Below, piece after piece: positions 24,980 to 33,298 of a stretch of DNA of 64,000 nucleotides. The notes under the pieces are model-generated. The model did not search any database. It was not told where the DNA came from and was given only the letters and a program-made list of their open reading frames with translations. Within the stretch, counting starts at the first letter, position 1; every line of letters begins with the position of its first letter. A program made the translations under genes and the position numbers. This DNA is from Allopontixanthobacter sp041552775 (GTDB lineage Bacteria > Pseudomonadota > Alphaproteobacteria > Sphingomonadales > Sphingomonadaceae), in assembly GCA_041552775.1 (NCBI GenBank), contig JBFEKH010000002.1:57401-121400 (forward strand), given 5' to 3'.

Positions 24980-26068
24980 ATGAAGCCTGCCTTGCATCCA
25001 CTTGAGGACGACCGCCTTCGGGAGCTTCGTCGATACGGAATTCTCGATACCGAGCGGGAAAGCGAGTTCGATGAGCTAGCGGAAATTGCTTGCGCGATTT
25101 GCGAAGTTCCTGTCTCCGTTGTCAACTTTATCGATGAAGGACGGCAATGGTTCAAGGCAGAGGTTGGCCTGGGCGTCAGGTCTACTCCTCTGCATTCCAG
25201 TTTGTGCGGCCATGCCATTCTGCAAGGCGATTTCATCGAGATTCCCGATACGCTGCATGACAGCCGGATGGCAGACAACCCCTTATGCACCAGTGAACCT
25301 GGTTTCCGCTTTTATGCAGGAGCGGTTCTGAAGGGCGCTAACGGCCTTCCCCTTGGCACTATGTGCGTACTTGATTACAAGCCCCGCGTCCTGTCGGATC
25401 ATCAGCGCAAGGTGCTTCGGGTCTTTTCCCGGCACATCATGCGCGAACTCGATCTGCGCGTAGCTCTAGAGCAGGAACAAACGCTGCGCCGCGAAGTCGA
25501 TCACAGGGTAAAGAACTCGCTCGCGTCGATAGGGGCGTTGTTGTCGATGAAAGCACGCCGGGAAAGCAACCACGCGGTCCGCTTTGCACTCGAGGATGCG
25601 AGCAACCGGATACGGTCCCTTTCGTCGCTACATGCTGAACTGCATGAATTGGCAGGTGGTGACAGGGTTGATCTGAGAACGCTGTTTGCGAAGATCGAGA
25701 CGGATTTGCGCCAACTTCTGCCGGAAGGCATAACATTGAAAATCCATACCGATGATGATCGCGCTACGCCCAAGTTGGCCAACGCTTTTCTGCTCATCGT
25801 CAACGAATTCGTCTCCAATTCGGTGAAGCATGCCTTCAGTGAAGGTCACGGCTCGATAGAGATCGCAATCAAAGCGCCGGGTGATCAGTGGGCGATCATT
25901 TGCCATGATAACGGAGCCGCAACGGCCCAGGATGCGCAGAGAGCGGCGGCTGCATCCGGTCTGGGGACAAGAGTAATTAAATCTTTGGCAGCGTCGATGG
26001 ACGCTTCAACGCATTGGCACGCCGATGGTGCCGGTATGGAACTTACAGTTACATCCGCCAAAGCATAG
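24980..26068 (+). CDS. GAF-domain sensor histidine kinase (HisKA_2/HWE-like)
   Basis: A soluble 362-residue kinase. Residues 30-160 form a GAF domain (SVVNFIDEGRQWFKA, LHSSLCGHAIL, GLPLGTMCVLD), followed by a dimerisation helix with the phospho-acceptor in REVDHRVKNSLAS (His175) and an ATPase domain with the N box NEFVSNSVKHAF. The HRVKN type histidine motif is that of HisKA_2/HWE kinases common in alphaproteobacteria, often feeding general stress response. No response regulator lies beside it. The 280 bases upstream hold no gene. ATG 24980 is preferred over TTG 24971; neither has a strong ribosome site. Confidence 0.88.
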   Translation: MKPALHPLEDDRLRELRRYGILDTERESEFDELAEIACAICEVPVSVVNFIDEGRQWFKAEVGLGVRSTPLHSSLCGHAILQGDFIEIPDTLHDSRMADNPLCTSEPGFRFYAGAVLKGANGLPLGTMCVLDYKPRVLSDHQRKVLRVFSRHIMRELDLRVALEQEQTLRREVDHRVKNSLASIGALLSMKARRESNHAVRFALEDASNRIRSLSSLHAELHELAGGDRVDLRTLFAKIETDLRQLLPEGITLKIHTDDDRATPKLANAFLLIVNEFVSNSVKHAFSEGHGSIEIAIKAPGDQWAIICHDNGAATAQDAQRAAAASGLGTRVIKSLAASMDASTHWHADGAGMELTVTSAKA

Positions 26069-26342
26069 GCCAAAGTAGAACCGGCTTGGTATGCGAAACG
26101 CGGACTGTTCCGCCGCGCCGGTCAAGCCATGCCGTCAGGCTATTGCGCGTTTCGGGCTTGATCTCGAATTGCCGGGGACGCCGTTCCCAGCTTTGAAATA
26201 ATTGTCATCAGGGCGCAAGATCGGACCGCAACCACGATGCCGTTTCAAGTCCAGTCGGAATGCTTGTGAGAACCGACATTGGCGTTCCGATATTCTCAAT
26301 TGGAACCACTCATCGAGCAACAGCGCGCCCTTCGAAGGCGTT

Positions 26343-26654
26343 TCAAAATCTACCTGGACGAATAACCTCGACGGTAGAACGCAGTACGACCAGGCCGTGG
26401 CTCTCGAGAAGCGGCGCCAGGGAATCGAGAAATACCTCGGATCTCGCTCGGTTCGCGATCGTCAGGAATATATACTTTGCCGTTGCGCCGCTGATCAAAT
26501 CCTCAGACCATTCGCCATTCTGACCGCGCCCGCTTTCCGTTCGGATCAGCGTATGTCCGGTAATGCCCGCATCCTCTGCCAGACGCGCCAACCGCGGGGC
26601 CAGCGGGGCATCAACGAACACTTCGATCTTGTCGCGGGGCATGGTTTCGATCAC
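26343..26654 (-). CDS. SbtB-like PII-family protein
   Basis: A 103-residue protein with a PII-like ferredoxin fold pattern (VFVDAPLAPRLARLAEDAG, a central loop with GRGQNGEWSED, then FLTIANR and a last strand near VLRSTVEVI). It starts at GTG 26654, overlapping the stop of the transporter gene before it. In cyanobacteria SbtB is a small PII protein that binds adenyl nucleotides and controls the bicarbonate transporter SbtA. Position directly behind an SbtA-like gene is the main argument here; a C-terminal cysteine loop of cyanobacterial SbtB is not seen. Confidence 0.68.
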   Translation of the reverse strand: MIETMPRDKIEVFVDAPLAPRLARLAEDAGITGHTLIRTESGRGQNGEWSEDLISGATAKYIFLTIANRARSEVFLDSLAPLLESHGLVVLRSTVEVIRPGRF

Positions 26655-27613
26655 AGTATTCCTCCGAGATTTTCCGCTATCCAGCGGAATAAGGGTATGC
26701 CGAGTACAATGTTGAACGGAAAGGTTACGCCCAGCGACATTGCAAGATAGAGGCCCGCATCGGCCTGCGGCAAGGATAGCCGCATCGCTGCTGGCACCGC
26801 GATGTAAGATGCGCTTGCGGCCAAGATGCCCAAGGCGGCAGCAGATGGCGCATCAAGCCCAATAGCTGTGCCGACCAACACGCCGAGTGCCCCGTTTACG
26901 AGCGGAAATAACACCGCCAGCGATGCCAATCGCCATGTCAGCGATCGGGTTTTCAGGATGCGCCGCATGGCGATCAGGCCCATGTCGAGCAGGAAGAGGC
27001 ACAGCACACCGGTAAAGCCCGCGCGGAATAAGGGGGATATGGGTTCGAACCCGTCTTCACCAATGATTATTCCGACCGCAAAACTGCCTAGCAGCAACAC
27101 AACCGACCCGTTGACCAGCACTTCCCGCATCATTTCGCCGGACAGCATTTTGCCGCCTTGGCGGTGGGCAATGTACAGGCCTGAAAGGATTGCCGGCGTT
27201 TCCATCATTGCCAGCACAGCCACCATGAAACCGGCAATGGCAAAGCCGTTGTCGCCGTAAACCTGACTAGCAGTTACGAATGTGACCACGCTGACAGAAC
27301 CGTAATGCGCCGCGACAGCACCCGTGTTGGTGCGGTCTAGTCCACCAAATCGGGCGAGTGCAGGCGCAACCAGAAAGGGTATGGCGGCGCTAAGTACCAT
27401 TCCTGCCCCCAGCGCCAGCAGCAGTTCAGGCCCGATACCGGCTTTCGCTACTTCCACGCCCCCCTTCAGCCCGATTGCGGCCATCAGATAGAGAGACATT
27501 CCCTTGGCGATCGTTTCGGGAACCGCAAGGTCGGAACGCGCAGCCGCGGCCAACACGCCAAGCACAAAAAAGAGAACCGGTGCCGAAAGCAGCGTCGCAG
27601 CAAGCTGATCCAA
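26651..27613 (-). CDS. SbtA-like sodium-dependent bicarbonate transporter family protein
   Basis: A 320-residue integral membrane protein with about ten helices in two inverted halves, as in the SbtA/DUF897 family. Conserved features include YLMAAIGLKGG, AAHYGSVSVVTF and the C-terminal SYIAVPAAMRLSLPQADAGL. The start is most likely TTG at 27613 because AAGGAG lies six bases before it; the frame continues upstream without a start or ribosome site. The next gene encodes a PII-like partner. Cyanobacterial SbtA imports bicarbonate with sodium. In a likely heterotroph it might feed carboxylases, but the substrate is not proven. Confidence 0.82.
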   Translation of the reverse strand: MDQLAATLLSAPVLFFVLGVLAAAARSDLAVPETIAKGMSLYLMAAIGLKGGVEVAKAGIGPELLLALGAGMVLSAAIPFLVAPALARFGGLDRTNTGAVAAHYGSVSVVTFVTASQVYGDNGFAIAGFMVAVLAMMETPAILSGLYIAHRQGGKMLSGEMMREVLVNGSVVLLLGSFAVGIIIGEDGFEPISPLFRAGFTGVLCLFLLDMGLIAMRRILKTRSLTWRLASLAVLFPLVNGALGVLVGTAIGLDAPSAAALGILAASASYIAVPAAMRLSLPQADAGLYLAMSLGVTFPFNIVLGIPLFRWIAENLGGIL

Positions 27614-27650
27614 TCTATTCTCCTTTATAGCGTTCGGTGCCAGCGTTGGC

Positions 27651-28187
27651 GGATTAATCTGGCGTGGCAAAGCATTTTATCCGCCATCCGCCAAGGTCGC
27701 CTTCGAAGCGCCTAGGTTCTGGCAACGCGAAAGCATCTATGGCAGGCTGGCGCGGACAGACGAGCCCAATACGATGGTCTGGTATCCGAGCGGCAGCTGG
27801 GAAAGTGAGAAAGGCATTCTGATGGGTGCCTATTCCTATGGCGGCCGGCCCAGTTCTCAGGCCTTCACCCATATGGCAGCTGACGAGCGCTTTGAAATTT
27901 CCCGTCATGTGATTAAACGCCTGCATCCGGGCAAGTCCGCCCTGCTGGGTAAATCGGTAACAGTCGCCTGTAACGAAACGCGCTATAGCCGCGGGGTCGG
28001 CTGTCTGTGGACCGCGGAACAGCGCAAGACCGATTATCTGGAACTGTGCAAGCCGGAAGGACGGGTGTTCTTCGCCGGAGAACATCTGAGCTATGTCCCA
28101 TTCTGGCAGGAAGGGGCGATCCTGTCAGCCTATGAAGCGATCAAGCTCCTGGGCGAGCGAATCGCGGGTGATCGCCTGGCTAGCTAG
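27651..28187 (+). pseudogene. C-terminal remnant of a flavin monoamine oxidase
   Basis: The frame from about 27651 to the TAG at 28185 reads like the last third of a flavin-dependent amine oxidase: WRGKAFYPPSAKVAFEAPRF, RTDEPNTMVWYPSG, GILMGAYSYGG and the FAD-proximal RVFFAGEHLSYVPFWQEGAI. The N-terminal half with the Rossmann FAD-binding motif is missing; the next gene upstream, sbtA, is divergent and starts 38 bases away. No start codon is placed at the break. This is a 5'-truncated, presumably dead gene. A shortened protein from ATG 27774 is possible but unlikely to bind FAD. Confidence 0.78.
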
Positions 28188-28546
28188 TGGCTTGCCTGAA
28201 GCATCTGGTGGCAGCTTGATCCTTTACCTGAATGGTAATTCATTTCGTGATGCGCTGGCCACCGCGTTCGTCGTTGTTCGTGATTGATAACTTCTCCTTC
28301 CGTTCCTGGATTTATGCCCAATGCGAAATGCCCAGACCCGCACCGATTTCCGGATACAGGGACGGCTTCTGGTTCGCGCTGCCCCCGCTGGCCTGTTCGC
28401 CGAAGCCAGAAGGGTAGCGCAACGATCCGGCCAAGCAGCCGCTTCACACGATTCGCTTGTACCCACGTGCTCCATCAGACTAACGTAATCCCATGGCCCC
28501 GCCACTGGCGGGACCATTTGGAATGGCTGCAGGAGAAGCACCGCAA
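28188..28546. other. Intergenic stretch before the SLOG-like gene
   Basis: About 360 bases between the amine-oxidase remnant and the next gene. A 55-codon open frame at 28321-28488 (ATG to TAA) is the only visible coding option; it has no recognisable family, no clear ribosome site and an arginine/alanine-rich composition that looks like chance. I see no promoter or hairpin worth naming. Confidence 0.4.
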
Positions 28547-30514
28547 ATGAGCCCGATGCCCGCTGCGAATTGGCAGCCACACCTGTCCCTCGGCATTACG
28601 GGGCATCGCGAGACCAACGTTGAATTTGCGGCCAACACCGCAGCGGTAACCGCTGCGCTAGCTGACCTGCTTGATCAGATCGACGAAGTGCTGGTCGATA
28701 TTTCGGCGAACCTTGAAGGAGTGCGTCTGCACAGCCTGCTGGTTGACGGGGTCGATCAGATTGCGGGGGAGCTGGCCCTCGCGCGCGGTTGGAATCTGGT
28801 CGCGCCGCTTCCCTTCGGTGCCGATCTTAACCTGGCGATCAATTCGCGGCCCGAAACGCCTGCGGATGCAGCGGCGCTGTGCGCCGGCAAGCCAGCGGGC
28901 GATGTCGAAGTTGAGGCGCGGGCCCAGAAAATCCGGTTGGTGACGGCGAAGGCGAGGCTGTTTGAGCTGGCCGACCGCGACGAGGAGGTGAAAACCCTGT
29001 TCGAAGACGCGCTCGCCAATCCGGGGGATCACAAGGCTGTTCGGGCATTCGAGGCGCTGTGCTCCGATCAGGTCACGCTCGCTGGCCGGGTGATGATCGA
29101 GCGGACCGATCTGATCATCGCAGTCTGGGATGGAAAAGCAGGCAATCTGCCTGGCGGGACCGGACATACCGTGGTTACCTCGCTGGAAAGGGGCACGCCG
29201 GTTCTGATCATGAACCCGCGCGCACCCTGGCAGTGGTCGATCCACACAAGGCCGGAAGAGCTGGGGCATCTGAGCGTTCCGGACAACGCAGGATCCCCGG
29301 TGGCCGAGCCTGACACGGCGCGATTGCGCGCATCGATCCAAGCGGCGATTGCCATCGGCGGGGAAAGCATGCTGGCGATTGAACGCGAAACGTGGCGCGA
29401 CAAAAGCAGCCGCGGGTTCAGCTTCTACCGGCGGATCGAAGCGGTGTTCGGCAAAGGACGCAATGCCTTCGGCAAACTATCGGTGACCTATGAAGCCCCG
29501 GAAGCGATCAGCACCGGCAGTGCCGCTCCGTTGCTGGAAACCGCGAAAAGCGCGCTCCCCGGCGATGATCGCATCGTGGACCGGCTATCAAGCACAATCC
29601 TGCCGGCATTTGCATGGGCAGATGGCGTTTCCAGCCGGCTGTCAGACGCCTATCGCAGCGGCATGTGTTTCAATTTCCTGTTGGCGGCCCTGGCAGTGAT
29701 CATCGGAATTGCCTACCTCCCACTCGGCCTCAGCAACTTCAAATGGATATTTGCCCTAATGGAATTGCTGTTGCTAGCGGCAATTCTGACCATTACTTTC
29801 CTGGGATACCGGCGGGCATGGCATCGGCGCTGGTTCGAAATGCGGCGCGTTGCCGAATATCTTCGCCATGCTCCCAGCCTCCTCATGCTCGGCGTCTTCC
29901 GCCCGACCGGCAGATGGCCGCGCGGGCAGGAGATGGAATGGCCGGAAAACTATGCGAGGCACAGCCTGCGCGAAGTCGGGTTGCCGCAGATCAAACTGGA
30001 CCGGGATTACCTGCGCAGCATTTTGCGTCAGGTGGTATCCGAGCATGTCGAGAGCCAGCGTACATATCATGAGGCCAAGGCCGCACGATTGGCAACAGTC
30101 CATCGTCGGCTCGACAAGGCAGCCGAGACCTGTTTCTTCCTCGCCATTATTTCTGTCTCGCTTTACCTCGGACTGAAGCTTGGCTCGGTGGCCGGCATTC
30201 TGCCGCCCCACTGGCCTGACGCAAGCGCGAAGCTGCTCACATTCTTCGGTGTCGCATTTCCCACTCTGGCCGCAAACCTTTCCGGCATCCGCTACTTCGG
30301 AGACTTTGAACGCTTCGCGGCAATCTCGCGCGTCACGGCGGAAAAACTCGACGAAATCCGTATCCGCATAGATCTCCTGCTTACAGGATCGGAACAGGCG
30401 TTGACTTATGCAGCGGCATCCGAACTTGTCCGCGCACTTGATGAAACCGTCGTCGGGGAAATCGAAAGCTGGCAAGCTGTATTCGGCGCGAAACACTTGG
30501 CGCTTCCAGCCTGA
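28547..30514 (+). CDS. SLOG-like nucleotide-sensing domain fused to a SLATT-like membrane domain
   Basis: A 655-residue protein. The N-terminal 270 residues resemble the SLOG fold (Rossmann-like nucleotide/ligand sensing): LGITGHRETN, LLVDGVDQIAGELA, ERTDLIIAVWDG and GGTGHTVVTSLERGTPVLIM. Four predicted transmembrane helices follow in two pairs (about 372-423 and 528-585), and the basic link between them holds RRVAEYLRHAPS, a pattern like SLATT/DUF4231 pore domains. SLOG and SLATT domains were described computationally in nucleotide-driven conflict systems. No synthase or nuclease partner is adjacent. ATG 28547 is placed behind AGGAG; ATG 28493 or 28523 are alternatives. Confidence 0.7.
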   Translation: MSPMPAANWQPHLSLGITGHRETNVEFAANTAAVTAALADLLDQIDEVLVDISANLEGVRLHSLLVDGVDQIAGELALARGWNLVAPLPFGADLNLAINSRPETPADAAALCAGKPAGDVEVEARAQKIRLVTAKARLFELADRDEEVKTLFEDALANPGDHKAVRAFEALCSDQVTLAGRVMIERTDLIIAVWDGKAGNLPGGTGHTVVTSLERGTPVLIMNPRAPWQWSIHTRPEELGHLSVPDNAGSPVAEPDTARLRASIQAAIAIGGESMLAIERETWRDKSSRGFSFYRRIEAVFGKGRNAFGKLSVTYEAPEAISTGSAAPLLETAKSALPGDDRIVDRLSSTILPAFAWADGVSSRLSDAYRSGMCFNFLLAALAVIIGIAYLPLGLSNFKWIFALMELLLLAAILTITFLGYRRAWHRRWFEMRRVAEYLRHAPSLLMLGVFRPTGRWPRGQEMEWPENYARHSLREVGLPQIKLDRDYLRSILRQVVSEHVESQRTYHEAKAARLATVHRRLDKAAETCFFLAIISVSLYLGLKLGSVAGILPPHWPDASAKLLTFFGVAFPTLAANLSGIRYFGDFERFAAISRVTAEKLDEIRIRIDLLLTGSEQALTYAAASELVRALDETVVGEIESWQAVFGAKHLALPA

Positions 30515-30559
30515 ATTAGGCAAACTGGCCCCGGCGATCAGCGCCGATCAGAGCAGCAA

Positions 30560-31018
30560 TCAGCCGCGGCCGCGATATCCCGCTACCCCCTGGTCTGGCA
30601 CCCACAATCCTTCGGGCGGGGCGCCAGTTTGCCAGAACACGTCGATCGGGATGCCGCCGCGGGGATACCAGTAGCCCCCGATGCGCAGCCAGCGCGGTTT
30701 CATTTCACTGACCAGCCTCTGTCCGATGCCGACAGTTACATCTTCGTGGAAACCGGCATGGTTTCGAAATGAACCGAGAAACAATTTCAGCGATTTCGAT
30801 TCGACGATTTTTTCGCCGGGCGCATAGTCGATCACCAGATGGGCGAAATCGGGTTGTCCGGTGACCGGGCAAAGCGAAGTGAATTCAGGCGCGGCGAAGC
30901 GTGCCATATACAGCGCACCCGGGCGCGGATTGGTCACATAATCGAGCACCGCCTCCTCTGGCGAGGCGGGCAAAGGCGTTTGTTGGCCGAGAAATGCGGT
31001 AGTAGGTGTGTCACTCAT
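30560..31018 (-). CDS. queF: NADPH-dependent 7-cyano-7-deazaguanine reductase
   Basis: Reduces the nitrile preQ0 to the amine preQ1 for queuosine in tRNA. The 152-residue size is that of the single-domain QueF type. The catalytic segment FTSLCPVTGQPDFAH carries Cys50 and Asp57, and the QueF motif ESKSLKLFLGSFRNH follows. It converges on the SLOG-like gene and is divergent from the proline-rich membrane protein. I looked for a preQ1 riboswitch in the 86-base upstream gap and saw none. Confidence 0.95.
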   Translation of the reverse strand: MSDTPTTAFLGQQTPLPASPEEAVLDYVTNPRPGALYMARFAAPEFTSLCPVTGQPDFAHLVIDYAPGEKIVESKSLKLFLGSFRNHAGFHEDVTVGIGQRLVSEMKPRWLRIGGYWYPRGGIPIDVFWQTGAPPEGLWVPDQGVAGYRGRG

Positions 31019-31104
31019 GCCGCGCTGATGCCGCGAACATGCGCGCGATACAAGTCACCTGTGGCATGTTGTGGATTCAATCCCTATTCAGCGCGGCCTG
31101 ACTA

Positions 31105-32388
31105 ATGGCCCGATTCTGGCGGACCCAAATTAAAAATATGTGCCCTAAACCTACTTTATCCTTCTTCGCGATCCTGATTGCTCAATGCAGCCTGTTGGCG
31201 CTGGCGGGGATAGGTGTGCCTGCTGCCGCGACACAAGGTGCGCCGGGTGCGCCGCCCCCGGGTTTCCAATTGCCACCCGCCCCCAGCCCGACCGCCACAC
31301 CGCAGGTGCAGGGCCCGGTTGATCTCGAGGGGCCAGTGCCGGTTACGCCGCGAGTAATCCCGACGTCTCGCCCCAGCCCCACGCCGACACCAGCGCCGAC
31401 ACAGCGCCCCCTGCCCACCGTCCTCACACCGGCACCGCAGCCGACGGCCGACACGCGGCGTTTCACTCCGGCGGCGCGCGCGACGCTTGGTCAGCGGATC
31501 CCTGGTTCAGACTCAGTATCGGGCACAGAGTTGCCTTCGGATTCGCTCGACCTGACTCCGGCAGAACCGGTGCTGGAAAGCCTCCCATCGCCCACATCAC
31601 TGCCAAGCCTGGCCGATAGCGGCGCTGCCTCGCCTGCGCGGGCGGGTGGGGCAAATTCTGGCTGGATTGCCAATTGGTCGCTGTGGCTGGCGATTTTCGC
31701 CGGGTTGATCGCGTTGATTGCAGGTCTGTACCTGCTGCGGTCCCGCCAGCGGATGGCCGCGGCTGGCGTTGCTCCGATTGAGCCTCCCTTGATCCGCCAG
31801 CCTTCGCCCGCGCCCCGCCCGGCAACTGCACCAGAGCCAGCCGCAATCCCGCAACCGGGCCAACCGGCCGACGCTGCGCCGGTACCGGCAATGGCAGGAA
31901 GCGGATCCGGGCAATCCCAGTCGCTTTCGCTCGACATCACCCCGGCCAAGCTCAGCCGCAGCATGAGGAATGCGACGCTATCCTGCGCAATCAAGCTGCA
32001 TAACGGTACGGGACAGGAATTTCACAACTTGCAGATTTTCGGCGATCTCGTGACTGCCCACAGCAAGGTTCCGGTTGGCGACCAATTGGCCGATGCCTCC
32101 ACCGATCTGGCACCGCTCGACACCATAGCGGCGCTCGCCGCTGGCGAAACGGGCGAGTTTTCCGTCAGCCTCAATCTGCCGGTGATGCAGATACGGCCAA
32201 TTGCTCAGGGCCGCGCGACGCTCTACGTCCCGCTTGTCAGGCTCAAGGTTACAAGCGACGGGCACGATCCGGTTACCCGGACGTTCGTGATCGGCATGCA
32301 ACCACCGGGCAGCGAAAAGGTCCAGCCGTTCCGACTGGATGAAATGCCCCAGACGTACCACCAGATCGGCAGCCGCGCGCTCCTCTGA
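31105..32388 (+). CDS. Proline-rich single-anchor envelope protein, function unknown
   Basis: A 427-residue protein I cannot name. A signal peptide (hydrophobic to about residue 40) is followed by a long proline/threonine-rich exported linker (about 45-190), one transmembrane helix (about 193-213, LWLAIFAGLIALIAGLYLL) and a cytoplasmic part with another proline-rich link and a compact beta-rich domain (LSLDITPAKLSRSMRNATLS onward). The arrangement suggests an envelope anchor. ATG 31138 is an equally good start with a cleaner signal peptide. Confidence 0.65.
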   Translation: MARFWRTQIKNMCPKPTLSFFAILIAQCSLLALAGIGVPAAATQGAPGAPPPGFQLPPAPSPTATPQVQGPVDLEGPVPVTPRVIPTSRPSPTPTPAPTQRPLPTVLTPAPQPTADTRRFTPAARATLGQRIPGSDSVSGTELPSDSLDLTPAEPVLESLPSPTSLPSLADSGAASPARAGGANSGWIANWSLWLAIFAGLIALIAGLYLLRSRQRMAAAGVAPIEPPLIRQPSPAPRPATAPEPAAIPQPGQPADAAPVPAMAGSGSGQSQSLSLDITPAKLSRSMRNATLSCAIKLHNGTGQEFHNLQIFGDLVTAHSKVPVGDQLADASTDLAPLDTIAALAAGETGEFSVSLNLPVMQIRPIAQGRATLYVPLVRLKVTSDGHDPVTRTFVIGMQPPGSEKVQPFRLDEMPQTYHQIGSRALL

Positions 32389-32443
32389 TCGCGGAAAGTC
32401 AGCCCCTCTCGACTGCCGCCAAGATGCCCGCTACTCCATCGTG

Positions 32444-33298
32444 ATGGACATTCTCGTAAGTTCCGCCTGGCTGGCTCAATCGCTCGATGACCGCGATCTC
32501 GTGATCCTGGATGCGTCCGCACATTTGCCCGATGCCGAACGTGACCCCTGGGCCGAGTTTACCGCCAGCCATATAAAGGGTGTGCGCTTTCTCGACCTGC
32601 CGAGCCTGAAGAACGAAACCTCTCCTGTCCCCGCAGCGCTACCGCGCGCCGATCAGTTCGAGAGCCGCATGCGCGAGCTGGGGGTGTCTGCCGATGACCG
32701 GATCGTGCTGTATGATGACAGCAAACTGCGCAGCAGCGCCCGCGCCTATTTCATCTGCCGCATGTTCGGCCTCAAGAATGTTGCGATTCTCGACGGTGGT
32801 TTCGCCAAATGGCGAGCAGAGGGCCGTCCGGTCGAAAGCGGCACGGCGGCCATCACACCTTCCGATTTCGCGGTTCCGCTTGAAGATCGCAGCCGGGTTC
32901 GCAGCAAGGCCGAAATGCTCGTCAATATCTCCAGCGGGGCAGAACAGGTGGTTGATGCCCGCGATGCCATGCGGTTTTCCGGAGAGACTGCGGATACGGT
33001 CCACAATCTGGCAGGGGGTCATGTTCCCGGCGCGATCAACCTGCCCTTCCCGCAGGTTCTGAACTCAGACGGGACGTTCAAGCGCGGCGATGAACTACGC
33101 ACTGCATTTGAGGCGGCAGGGGTCGATCTGACGGCGCCGGTCACCGGTTCATGCGGCAGCGGGGTAACCGCATCGGTGCTGCTCTTTGCGCTGGAATTAC
33201 TCGGCAAGCATGACACCGCATTGTATGACGGTAGCTGGAGCGAATGGGGCGCAGACCTGGATACGCCCAAGGAAATCGGGGCGTCTCGGACAGCATGA
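32444..33298 (+). CDS. sseA: Thiosulfate/3-mercaptopyruvate sulfurtransferase
   Basis: A two-domain rhodanese of 284 residues that moves sulfane sulfur to cyanide or thiol acceptors. The second domain carries the active loop GSCGSGVTA with Cys237; the CGSGVTA pattern is that of mercaptopyruvate sulfurtransferases rather than thiosulfate ones. The first domain has no catalytic cysteine, as usual. ATG 32444 is chosen because conservation begins at MDILVSS. The stop overlaps the metC start (ATGA), beginning a long sulfur gene run. Confidence 0.9.
   Translation: MDILVSSAWLAQSLDDRDLVILDASAHLPDAERDPWAEFTASHIKGVRFLDLPSLKNETSPVPAALPRADQFESRMRELGVSADDRIVLYDDSKLRSSARAYFICRMFGLKNVAILDGGFAKWRAEGRPVESGTAAITPSDFAVPLEDRSRVRSKAEMLVNISSGAEQVVDARDAMRFSGETADTVHNLAGGHVPGAINLPFPQVLNSDGTFKRGDELRTAFEAAGVDLTAPVTGSCGSGVTASVLLFALELLGKHDTALYDGSWSEWGADLDTPKEIGASRTA

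Noticed and set aside
26095..26130. Bidirectional terminator between the histidine kinase and sbtB
   Set aside because: A GCGGA/TCCGC hairpin and GGCTTG/CAAGCC arms are present, but there is no T-run on either side, so I did not call it.
31019..31104. preQ1 riboswitch before queF
   Set aside because: The 86-base gap shows no H-type pseudoknot pattern or A-rich tail expected for preQ1 sensors.
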